Below are positions 32,237 to 43,500 of a stretch of 64,000 nt of DNA, one piece after another (positions within the stretch are counted from its first letter, which is position 1; each line of letters opens with the position of its first letter). Under the pieces are notes generated by a model, which was not told the origin of the DNA, made no database searches, and was given only the letters and a program-made list of their open reading frames with translations. The stretch is from positions 3,782,001 through 3,846,000 of the forward strand of contig NW_026909196.1 of assembly GCF_033115175.1 (NCBI RefSeq), given 5' to 3'. Made by a program: the position numbers and the translations under genes. Source of the stretch: Lepus europaeus (Eukaryota; Chordata; Mammalia; Lagomorpha; Leporidae).

Positions 32237-35200
32237 TGATGAAACTGGAAATATCCGGTTTTGTTTTGGCTAACACAATCCCAGATATTGCTACAGCCTC
32301 TGTGTTTGTTTTTTCCTGATATTATCAACAGAATTTATTGCTTTGAATGTTTTTTTATCAGGGAACATTTTATTTTGTGCTTTGAAAAACTAATTGGTTC
32401 CACATGGAGACATCACCTCTACACATTCGTATTTTCCAGGGAGAATGCTAGAGGATTTGCGGCAAACAAATATGATATTTCTGTTTGTATAGATGACATT
32501 TTATGCACTTGCCTAACGAAAAGACTGCTTTTCTCCAAAACCATTTTGACTGTGATTTTCTCAGCCTATTGCATACGAATTCCACACCAGTTTATCCGGA
32601 TACGACTGGATGAAAACAGAAATATCCGGTTGTGTTTTGGCTAACTCAATCTGAAATATTGTGAAAGTCTCTGTGTTTGTGTTTTCTGTATATTATCGAT
32701 GAACTTTATTGTTTTGAATGTTTTTTATCAGGGAACACTGCATTTTGTACCGTAGAAACACTAATTGGTTCATCATGGGGAAAGCAGCTCCACACATTCG
32801 TATTTTCTAGGGAGAAAGCTAGAGGAACTGCGGCAAACAAACATGATATTTCTGTTTGTATAGATGACATTTTATGCACTTGCCAAATGAAAAGACTTTG
32901 CTTTTCTCCAAAACCATTTTTATTCTGATTTTCTCAGTCCATTGCATACGAATTCCACACCAGTTTGTCCGGATATGGCTGGATGAAACCGGAAATATCC
33001 GGTTTTTTTTTATGTCTAACTCAATCCCAGATATTGTTACCGCCTCTGTGTTTGTGTATTCCAGATATTATCCACAGACTTTATTGTTTTGAATGTTCTT
33101 TATCAGGGAACTTTTTTTTTTGTACCGTAAAAACGCTAATTGGTTCATCATGGGGACACCAGATATTATCGATAGACTTTATTGTTTTGAATGTTTTTTT
33201 TATGAGGGAACATTTAATTTTGTGCTTGGAATCACTAATTGGTTCCATATGGGGAAACGACCTCTACACATTCGTATTTTCTAGGGAGAAAGCTAGAGGA
33301 ACTACGACAAACAAACATGATTTTTCTGTTTGTATAGATGACATTTTATGCACTGGCCTAACGAAAAAATTTTGCTTTTCTCCAAAAGCATATTTACTCT
33401 GATTTTCTAGGTCCATTGCATAGGAATTCCACAGCAGTTTGTCCAGATATTACTAAATGAAAACAGAAATATCCGGTTTTGTTTGGCTAACTCAGTGCGA
33501 AATATTGCTACAGCCTCTGTGTTTGTATTTTCTGGATAGTATCGATGGACTTTATTGTTTTGATTTTACTTATCAGGGAACATTTCATTTTGTACCATAG
33601 AAACAATAATTGGTTCATCATGGGGACAGAGTTAAACACATTCGTATTTTCCATGGAGAAAACTAGAGGAATTGAAGAAAACAAACATGAGATTTCTGTT
33701 TGTATAGATCACATTTTATGCAGTTGCCTAACGAAAAGACTTTGCTTTTCTACAAAACCATTTTTACTGTGATTTCCTCGGTCCATTGCATATGAATTCC
33801 AAACCAGTTTGTCCTGATATGACTGGATGAAACCAGAAATATCCGGTTTTGTTTTGGCTAACTCAATCCCAGATATTCCTACAGCCTCTGTGTTTGTGTA
33901 TTCCTGATATTATCCACGGACTTTATTGTTTGAATATTTTTTATCGGGGAACATTTTATTTGAGCTGGATACAGTAATTGGTTCCACATGGAGACACCAG
34001 CTCTACGTATTCGTATTTTCTAGGGAGAAACCTAGAGGAACTGCCGCAAACAAACATGATATTTCTGCTTGTATAGATGACATTTTATGCACTTGCCTAA
34101 CGAAAAGACTTTGCTTTTCTCTAAAACCAGTTTTACTGTGATTTTTTTGGTTCATTGCATACGAATTCCACACCACTTTGTCCGGATATGACTGGATGAA
34201 ACCAGAAATATCAGGTTGTGTTTTGGCTAACTCAATCCGAAATATTGTGAAAGCCTCTGTGTTTGTGTTTTCTGGATATTATCAACGGACTATATTTTTT
34301 GAATGTTTTTTTTATCAGGGAACATTTTATTTTGAGCTTGGATAAGTAATTGGTTCCACATGGAGACACCAGCTGAACATATTCGTATTTTCTAGGGAGA
34401 AAGCTAGAGGAACTGCAGCAAACAAACATGATATTTCTGTTTGTATAGATGACATTTTATGCACTTGGCTAACGAAAACACTTTGCTTTTCTCCAAAACC
34501 CTTTGTACTGTGATTTTTTCCGTCCATTGCATACGAATTCCACAAAACTATGTCCAGATATGACTGGATGAAACCGGATATATGCGGTATTGTTTTGGCT
34601 AACTCAATCCCAGATATTGCTACAGTCTCTGTGTTTGTGTATTCCTGATATTATCCATGCACTTTATTGTTTTCAATGTTTTTTATCCGGGAAAATTATT
34701 TTTGTGCATGGAATCACTAATTGTTTCCACATGGATACACAAGTTCTACACATTCCTATTTTCTAGGGAGAAAGCTAGAGGAACTGCGGCGAACAAACAT
34801 GATATTTCTGTTTGTATAGATGACATTTTATGCACTTGCCTAACGAAAAGACTTTTGGTTTCTCCAAAACCATTTTTACTGTGAATATCTCGGTCCATTG
34901 CATATGAATTACACACCAGTTTACCGGATATGACTGGATAAAACCGGAAATATCCATTTTTTCTTGGCTAACCCAATCCCAGATATTGCTACAGCCTCTG
35001 TGTTTCTGTATTCCTGATATTATCCACGGACTTTATTGTTTTGAATGTTTTTTATCAGGGAACATTTAATTTTGTGCCTGGAATCACTAATTGGTTCCAC
35101 ATGGAGACACCAGCTCTACACATTCCTATTTTCTAGGGAGAAAGCTAGAGGAACTGCGACAAACAAACATGATATTTCTGTTTGTATAGATGACATTTTA

Positions 35201-35408
35201 TGCACTTGCCTAACGAAAAGACTTTCCTTTTCTCCAAAACCATTTGTACTGTGATTTTTTTGTTAATTGCATACGAATTCCACACCACTTTGTCTGGATA
35301 TGACTGGATGAAACCAGAAATATACGGTTGTGTTTTGGCTAACTCGATCCGAAATATTGTGAAAGCTTCTGTGTTTGTGTTTTCTCGATATTATCAACGG
35401 ACTTTATT
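32237..35408. repeat. Satellite array, block 6
   Basis: Same monomer family. The segment near 33085-33240 has a compressed monomer in which GGGGACACCAG jumps directly to ATATTATCGATAG, a sub-monomer deletion. The block ends at CGGACTTTATT (35398-35408), which forms the left target-site copy of the L1-like insertion. Confidence 0.9.
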
Positions 35409-35830
35409 TTTTTTCTTTTTTTTAGCTTTTATTTAATGAATATAAATTTCCACTATACAGCTTATGGATTACGATGGCTTCCCCCTCCCATAACTTCCCT
35501 CCCACCCACAACCCTCCCCTCTCCCGCTCCCTCTCCACTTGCATTTGCATCAAGATTCATTTTCAATTCTCTTTATATACAGAAGATCAATTTAGTATAT
35601 ATGAAGTAAAGATTTCAACAGTTTGCACCCACATAGAAACACAAAGTGAAACATACTGTTTGAGTAGTAGTTATAGCATTAAATCACAATGTACAGCACA
35701 TTAAGGACAGAGATCCCACCTGAGGAGCAAGTGCACAGTGGCTCCTGTTGTTGACCCAACAAATTGACACTCTAGTTTATGGCGCCAGTAATCATCCTAG
35801 GCTGTCATCATGAGTTGCCAAGGCTATGGA
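35409..35830 (-). repeat. L1 3' UTR of the ORF2-less element
   Basis: Clearly related to the four short L1 tails (shared TTTAATGAATATAAATTTCC, CTCTTTATATACA and ACACAAAGTGAAA), but without their second internal half. It is therefore a different, probably younger L1 subfamily, and this insertion is independent of theirs. Confidence 0.8.
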
Positions 35831-38440
35831 AGGCTTCCAATTATACCAACTCTGATCATATTTAGACAAGGTCATAAAAGACAGAGTGAGGATAGTAACC
35901 AATGATCCTAAGAGTGGCATTTACCAGGTTTGAACAATTGTACAGCATTAAGTGGGGAAGAGGACCATCAGTACACCCAGGTTGGGAGTAGAGCCATTGG
36001 TGGTAGAGTAGAGGTTATGATTACAAAGGAATGAGGCCCAAGTGCACTAGACAGGGCCTAGAACAAAGGACAGAGTCATTATTAGAGGAGCTAAGAAAGG
36101 TGCTGTCTAAGCTACAAGTAATTTTTCTGATTGAGAGGCAAATAGAACCTGATAGAAGGGGCTTGATAATAATCTGGTGGGCTTTAGGCCTTGTAAGTTA
36201 AGAGGCCCAGACCTATCTATCTGTTCACATGGGGTATATCCTAAGGGAGGTGTGAACCTCCTAGGGGAAGGCACTCTGCTGACTTTCATTACTTGGCTGG
36301 CCTGGGAGGAGAGCTGGCCAGGTAAAGGCAGGGGGCATCTCTAACAAGAAATTGACAGTTCTTTTGCAATGTTGCTGACCCTACTTGACCAAACCCTCAG
36401 CTGCAGTGGTCACTTTGGAAGTTGGGCTGAGTGAAGGGCTTTTCAGCTTAGAGCCAATAAGATCTGTGGCTCTGACCTGGGCATCCTTCGACTCCAGGGC
36501 AGGTCCATTTCCAGTGATCCAACTCTTGGCAGAGCTACCAGGGCTCTTCACAAGCTGACTTCTGCTGAAGCCCAGGCTTACCACATTGAAAGCCACTGCA
36601 GTGGACTGGCCTGTTGGGTCTCCTTGTGGGCAGATCATTGTACAGATCAGCCATTAATAGGCCTGCCACCCATTGCTTCTGATGCCGAGCTTTCTTTTCC
36701 TCCTGGTTTGTGTTAAAGCAGACCAGAGGATGCAAGTCAAGGGAGTGCCCAAGTCCCATCTCTAATCTTCTGCGGCCTGAACTACAAGTCTATAGTCACA
36801 GGCATGTTCTGCAGTAGCTTTTCTAAGGTAGACAATGCCCATGAGAAAAATTATATTCTCACTTGAAAACTTTCTTTCCCTTTGGTCTGAAAGGGAGGTT
36901 TTTTCTACTTACTGTATACTTCGCTGATGGCAAAGTGAATCTACTAGGAGATTATTATTTAAGTTCTTATTTTGGCTATGCTATGACAGAAACATGTTAG
37001 CCATCTCTTTTATAAGGTCTAAAGATTAAATTGTGCATCCTACAGATTCCTTCATAATAGAATTAGTTTCCTACCTTGAAGAGAATAGAGAAATGAAAGA
37101 ACAAGTTGGGCTTAGAATAGAGAAATGAGGGAGCCAGTCCTAGATCGCTTGCTGAAAATAGCAATATTACATGAATACTTAGCAAACCGTTTCAACCATT
37201 AGATAACAACTTAAGAAAACATTTACCAGAAGGTCCAATGCCTTCTATACATTTTAAGAATCATGTATTTGAAAACACCTCTTAAATATCTAACATGGTG
37301 TAGTTTGTTTAACCAGTAAACTTAAGCACAATCATCTAAAATGTTTTTAGCTTCTTTCCACCAACAAGTATAAAACATATGATACAGAGATCCAGGTCAC
37401 ACCAATTAAAATGTATCCTTGATTGATTTTAGCAGCTTAAATTTATGGACAATCTTATCTATAAGCCATTTAAAATAAAACTCTTAATAAAATTTCCCCA
37501 TGGGGACATACAATATGTACACACATATAACATAGCATAATAGACCAACATAGCAATTTTAATAATAGCTTTTAAAATCTTTAACTCTTTTTCTAGATTG
37601 CCAATGGATTTGAATTGCTTTTTGTTTTTAGTAACCTCAGTTAACCATACTTTCTCTCAGTTGGTACTGTTAATACATTATTGGCTTCATCTGTTTACAG
37701 AGCCATCCCAAAGTACTGAATACAATAAAAGTGGCTGGAAAAAGTCCATAGGAACCTATAGGAGGACAGCTAAACACAGAACCAACAACGCTTTAGTTTT
37801 ATGAGCAGCACATCCTATATAACTAGGGATGACAAAAGACTTTAAGTCGCCATGTTTAAAATTATAAACTCATCAACCAACAAGAGGCACTTGCTTACTT
37901 CACAGTATTTTTGAAAGCACCTGTAGGATTTTACAAGTATTTACCCCTTTAGGCCTCTGGGGCTTTCTCATTAAGATAACTATCATGTCCAGTAACACAA
38001 GATCATTAGACTTTTTAATTCTCAAACATTTGTATTAATAGCATTTTCCATTATAGAAACTTAAAGTCTGGTACCACATCACATCCTGACAGTCCTTCTA
38101 ATATAATCCAAATAGCCTGCTTAGTTGGTGTCTCTATAAGATGAGAGACATAGGTCCTTCGATTTTTTTCAGTTGGGCCCAAACTGGAAAAAGCAAAGTC
38201 CAGGATTTACTGGAAATTTTAGAGACCAGATTGTTTGAAACTTTGATTTTTTGCATGCCTGTCAAGAATGCCAAGAAGGCTCAAAATCCAAAATATCTGG
38301 TTGAAATAAGATTCCTTAAAATCATGACATAACATAGACCAAATTTGATCATTGTTGCAAGGTGACTATTCAAATCTTTGAAAATAAGCACATATTTCAA
38401 TAACCCATAGCTCTTAGTAAAAATTCAGCTGTTTTTGAAC
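35831..38440 (-). other. Non-coding body of the L1-like element
   Basis: About 2.6 kb where ORF2 would be expected. It reads on from the 3' UTR (GAGTTGCCAAGGCTATGGAAG near 35810) without a visible boundary. I find no endonuclease, RT (no Y-x-D-D in a long frame) or Cys-rich C-terminal ORF2 motifs. Part of it (36300-36760) contains what look like decayed retroviral Gag zinc knuckles. AT-rich sequence without recognisable content fills 36800-38440. Confidence 0.5.
36300..36760 (-). pseudogene. Possible ERV gag-pro remnant inside the L1-like element
   Basis: One minus-strand frame, interrupted by stops, reads a basic stretch (NQEEKKARHQKQ), then FQCGKPG...KSAC, then LCQELDHWKWTCP, and about 50 codons later CQFLVRDAP. 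The two Cys/His clusters resemble degenerate tandem CCHC zinc knuckles of class I ERV Gag. In the first, Cys1 is Gly, the His position is Leu, and the spacing to the last Cys is longer by one. In the second, Cys1 is Trp. The FLV segment sits where a protease FLVDTGA motif would follow. The order is right but each motif is damaged, so I hold this as plausible. Confidence 0.4.
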
Positions 38441-38575
38441 AATTAGAATTTAACAGACATCAAGAGCACATGATAGATTACTTTAACACCTTGCTTTAGC
38501 AGAGCATCAGAGTTTAATTCTATGTCAAAGAGAAATTGAGCTTCCTGTGATGTTTTGCTGTGAGGTTTCCTTCCT

Positions 38576-39638
38576 TTACCTTCTTTCATATTGGTGACCG
38601 TGTTTCTGTGTTTCTGTGTGTAACACATCTTTAAGCATCTTTTGCAGGGCAGGATGAGTGGCAACAAATTCTTTCAGTTTCTGTTTGCTATGAAAAGTCT
38701 TAATTTCACCTTCATTCACAAATGAGAGCTTTGCAGGATATAGTATTCTGGGCTGGCAGTTTTTCTCTCTTAATACCTGGGCTATGTCTCGCCATTCCCT
38801 TCTAGCTTGTAGGGTTTCTAATGAGAAGTCTGCTGTGAGTCTAATTGGAGATCCTCTAAGAGTAATCTGACGTTCCTCTCTTGCACATTTTAGGATCTTT
38901 TCTTTATGTTTCACTGTGGTGAGTTTGATTACAACATGTCGTGGTGAGGATCTCTTTTGGTCATGTTTATTAGGGGTTCTATAAGCTTCCTGTACTAAGA
39001 TGCCTCTGTCCTTCTCCAAACCTGGGAAATTTTCTGCTAGTATCTCACTGAAAAGGCCTTCTAATCCTTTCTCCCTCTCCATGCCTTCAGGAACTCCTAG
39101 AACCCGAATGTTGGGTTTTTTAATAGTATCCTGTAGATTCCTGACAATATTTTTTTAGATTTCTGATTTCTTCTTCTTTTCTTTGGTTTGCCTGTTTCCT
39201 TTCCTGTTCTCCATCTTCTAAGTCTGATATTCTCTCTTCTGCTTCGCCCATTCTGTTTTTAAGGCTCTCTAATGTGTTTGTCATTGGATCTATTGAATTC
39301 TTCATTTCATTATGATTTCTCTTCACTATCACCGTTTCTTGTTCCACTAGTTGTTTCATTTCATTTTGATTCCTCCTTAATATTTCATTTTCACGAGAGA
39401 GATTTTCTATCTCGTCCATTAAGGATTTCTGTAGTTCAAGAATTTGTTTTTGAGAACTTCTTAATGTTGTTATCAATTTTTTGAGATCCGCTTCTTGCAT
39501 TTCTTCGATCTCATCGTATTCATAATCTTGAATTGGGGTGTCTTTTTCATTTGGGGGCGTCATAGTGTCTTCCTTGTTCTCGTTAGCTTGGTTTTTGTGT
39601 TTGTTGTTTGGCATGTTGGAGATATTTGGTTTCTTCAC
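38576..39638 (-). pseudogene. L1 ORF1p-like gene with one frameshift
   Basis: The N-terminal part (39120-39638, 172 codons from ATG) is hydrophilic with a long coiled-coil stretch (heptad-rich between LKKLITTLRSSQKQILELQK and RISDLEDGEQE). A frameshift at the A run near 39148-39156 separates it from the C-terminal part, which reads on from NIRVLGVPEG. That part contains the RRM and C-terminal domain motifs typical of L1 ORF1p (YRTPNKHD, RQITLRGSP, TADFSLETLQARREW, QPRILYPAKLSF). ORF1p binds L1 RNA as a trimer through these regions. Stop at 38576-38578. Apart from the frameshift, the coding sequence is well preserved. Confidence 0.88.
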
Positions 39639-40546
39639 TGTGGTGTTTTTTCTTGTTACACTATGGCTCTATATTAAGTGGACTGTCTGCTTTCAGTGGA
39701 GCCTTAGAGGCTTGAGATGAGTGTGGACTGAGAGCTGTGTTTGGTTCCTCAGGGTGGAGGGTGTGTCAAAGATGACACTCCCAGGTTAGGTGTGGTAAAT
39801 GTCTCTTTCTTTTTTTGATTCAAAAGGGAAGTAATTCTGCACAGCTGAACGTAATTGGAGGTAGTTAGCAGGCAAATGATATACCCACAGGAGCCAGAGA
39901 TCGGAAGCTCTTTCCCAAGGACCACACAGGAAATCTGTGCTGCCCTCAGTGTGGGCCCCAATTCTCCTGCAGTCTCCCACTGGGTTGCCAAGTTAGATCC
40001 TAACCTCCTGTTATTTCACCCCTCCCCCCAGAGTCAGGTGTTTCTGCTAGGCTCAGGGCTGGTGCAGACCTGAGGTCACCCTGCTTATGACGTATGTCCA
40101 AAATGGCGCCTGCTCTGTCTTGCTCACCTTTGAGAGGTGAGCGGAGAGAGAGAAACTTGTGTCCGTATCGGTCACTTTTTTTATTTTTTTCCTCTCTCTC
40201 TTCTACTTAGCCTGGTGAATTTTTCACCACAGAGTTTCAAGCCTCGTTCCCTCTAGCCTCCTCTTTCCACTTGCCCGCTGGTGTCTCGGGCTATTGAGGT
40301 TCGGCTCACCTCACGTTCCAGCGCTGGTGTGTTGAGTCTGCCGCTGGTGTCCCGAACTTGGGCTCCCACGCTCTCCACGCAGGTACACTGTGAATGACTA
40401 GTTCCGGAAGTGTTTCCTCTGCTGTTTCATCCCCTACTCTTCCTTGACCCTGCAGTATCTCCACTTATATTAAACTGTCTCTCCCCCGGACTAATAGTGT
40501 GCACCCTGCCTATTCCGCCATCTTGCCGCTCTCCTAATTTCCTATC
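39639..40546 (-). other. L1 5' UTR / promoter region of the ORF2-less element
   Basis: About 900 bp of moderately GC-rich sequence between the element's 5' end and ORF1. A CAAGATGGC YY1-type site (complement of GCCATCTTG at 40518-40526) sits about 15-20 bp from the presumed start, as in primate L1, where it positions transcription initiation. A second AAAATGGCGCC site on the + strand lies near 40099-40109. No long ORF is recognised here. Confidence 0.6.
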
Positions 40547-43500
40547 CGGATTTTATTCTTTGAATGTTTTTTATCAGGGAACATTTTATTTTGAGCTTGG
40601 ATACAGTAATTGGTTCCACATGGAGACACCAGCTGAACATATTCGTATTTTCTAGGGAGAAAGCTAGAGGAACTGTGGCAAACAAACATGATATTTCTGT
40701 TTGTATAGATGACATTTTATGCACTTGCCTAACGAAAAGATTTTGCTTTTCTCCAAAACCATTTGTACTGTGAATATCTCCGTCCATTGCATACGAATTC
40801 CTCACCAGTTTACTGGATATGACTGGATAAAACCGGAATTATCCGGTTTTGTTTTGGCTAACTCAATGCCAGATATTGCAACAGCCTCTGTGTTTGTGTA
40901 TTCCTGATATTATCCACAGACTTTATTGTTTTGAATGTTTTTTATCAGGGAACATTTAATTTTGATCTTGGAAACACTAATTGGTTCCACATGGAGACAC
41001 CAGCTCTGCACATTTATATTTTATAGGGAGACAGCTACAGGAACTGCGGCAAACATACATGACATTTCTGTTTGTAACGATAACATTTTATGCACTTTCC
41101 GAAGCAAAAGACATTGCTTTTATCCAAAACCAATTTTACTGTGTTTGTCTCAGTCCATTGCATACGAATTCCACAACAGATTGTCCGGATATGACTGCAT
41201 GAAACCAGGAATATCCGTTTGTGTTTTGGATAACTCATTCCCAGATATTGCTACAGCCTCTGTGTTTGAGTTCTTCGGATATTATCAATGGACTTTATTG
41301 TTTCGAATGTTTTTATCAGGGAAAATTTAATTTTGTTCCATTGAAACAGTAATTGGTTCATCATGGGGACACCAGCTCTACACATTCGTATTTTCTAGGG
41401 AGAAATCTAGAGGAAATGCTGCAAACAAACATGATATTTCTGTTTGTATAAATGACATTTTATGCACTTGCCTAACGTAAAGACTTTGCTTTTCTCCAAA
41501 ACCATTTTTACTGCGATTTTCTCGGTCCATTGCATACGAATTCCACACCAGTTTACCGTATATGACTGGAGGAAACCGGAAATATCATGTTTTGCTTTGG
41601 CTAACCCAATCCCAGATATTGGTACAGCCTCTGTGTTTGTGTATTCCTGATATTATCCACACTTTATTGTTTTGAATGTTTTCTTATCAGGGAACATTTA
41701 ATTTTGTTCTTGGAATCACTAATTGGTTCCACATGGAGACACCAGCTCTACACATTCGTATTTTCTAGGGAGAAAGCTAGAGGAACTGCGGCAAACAAAC
41801 ATGATATTTCTGTTTGTCTAGATGACATTTTATGCACTTGCCTAACAAAAAGACTTTGCTTTTCTCCAAAACCATTTTTATTGTGATTTTCTCGGTCCAT
41901 TGCTTACGAATTCCACACCAGTTTGTCAGGATATGACTGCATGAAACCGGAAATATCCGGTTTTGTTTTAGCTAACTCAATCCCAGATATTGCTACAGCC
42001 TCTTTGTTTGTGTATTCCTGATATTATCCATGGACTTTATTGTTTTGAATGTTTTTTTTTAATTTGGGAACATCTAATTTTGTGCTTGGAATCACTAGTT
42101 GGTTCCACATGGAGACACCAGTTCTACACATTCGTATTGTCTAGGGAGAAAGCTAGAGGAACTGTGACAAACAAGCATGATATTTCTGTTTGTATAGATG
42201 ACATTTTATGCACTTGCCTAACGAAAAGACTTTCCTTTTCTCCAAAACCATTTTTACTGTGATTTTTTTGGTTCATTGCATACGAATTCCACACTACTTT
42301 GTCCGGATATGATTGGATGAAAACAGAAATATCCAGCTGTGTTTTGCCTAACTCAATCCCAAATATTGCTCCTGCCTCTGTATTTGTTTTTTCTGTATAT
42401 TATCAACAGACTTTATTGTTTTGAATGTTTTTTATCGGGGAACATTTTATTTTGAGCTTGGATACAGTAATTGGTTAAACATGGAGACACCAGCTGAACA
42501 TATTCGTACTTTCTAGGGAGAGAGCTAGAGGAACTGTGGCAAACAAACATAATATTTCTGTTTGTCTCAATGACATTTTATGCACTTGCCTAACGAAAAG
42601 ACTTTGCTTTTCTCCAAAACCATTTTTACTGTGATTTTCTCGGTCCATTGCATACGAATTACAAACCACTTTGTCCGGATATGACTGGATGAAAACAGAA
42701 ATATTCGGTGGTGTGTTGGCTAACTCAATCCGAAATATAGTGAAAGTCTCTGTGTTTGTGTTTTCTGGATATTATCGTGGGACTTTATTGTTTTGAATAT
42801 TTTTATCAGGGAACATTTAATTTTGTACCGTTGAAATACTAATTGGTTCAACATGGGGACACCAGCTCTATACATTCATATTTTCTAGGGAGAAAGCTAG
42901 AGGAACTGCGGCAAACAAACATGATATTTCTGTTTGTATAGATGACATTTTATGCACTTGCCTAACGTAAAGACTTTTCTTTTCTCCAAAACCATTTTTA
43001 CTGTGATTTTCTCGGTCCATTGCATACGAATTCCACACCAGTTTACCGCATATGACTGGAGGAAACCGGAAATATCCTGTTTTGTTTTGGCTAACTCAAT
43101 CCCAGATATTGCTACAGCCTCTGTGTATGTGTATTCCTGATATTATCCACGGACTTTATTGTTTTGAATGTTTTCTTATCAGGGAACATTTAATTTTGTT
43201 CTTGGAACAACTAATTGGTTCCACATGGAGACACCAGCTCTACACATTCGTATTTTCTAGGGAGAAAGCTAGAGGAACTGCGGCAAACAAACATGATATT
43301 TCTGTTTGTATACATGACATTTTATGCACTTGCCTAACGAAAAGACTTTGCTTTTCTCCAAAACCATTTTTACTGTTATTTTTTGGTTGATTGCATACGA
43401 ATTCCACACTACTTTGTCCAGATATGACTGGATGAAACCAGAAATATCCGGTTGTGTTTTGGCTAACTCAATCCGAAATATTGTGAAAGCCTCTGTGTTT

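Larger units (their letters stand above)
35409..40546 (-). mobile_element. ORF2-less L1 element (HAL1-like), both ends present
   Basis: The minus-strand element of about 5.1 kb is flanked by CGGACTTTATT (35398-35408) and CGGATTTTATT (40547-40557), an 11-bp target-site duplication with one mismatch. Its 3' end is the T run at about 35405-35425. Its 5' end near 40540 carries, on the minus strand, CAAGATGGCGGAATAGG, the YY1-type start of mammalian L1 5' UTRs. ORF1 is recognisable (38576-39638). Between ORF1 and the 3' UTR I find no RT or endonuclease motifs and no long ORF, although about 2.6 kb is available. Half-L1 (HAL1) elements with ORF1 but no ORF2 are known in mammals and must use L1 enzymes in trans. 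An L1 that lost ORF2 by internal deletion is the alternative. Confidence 0.75.
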
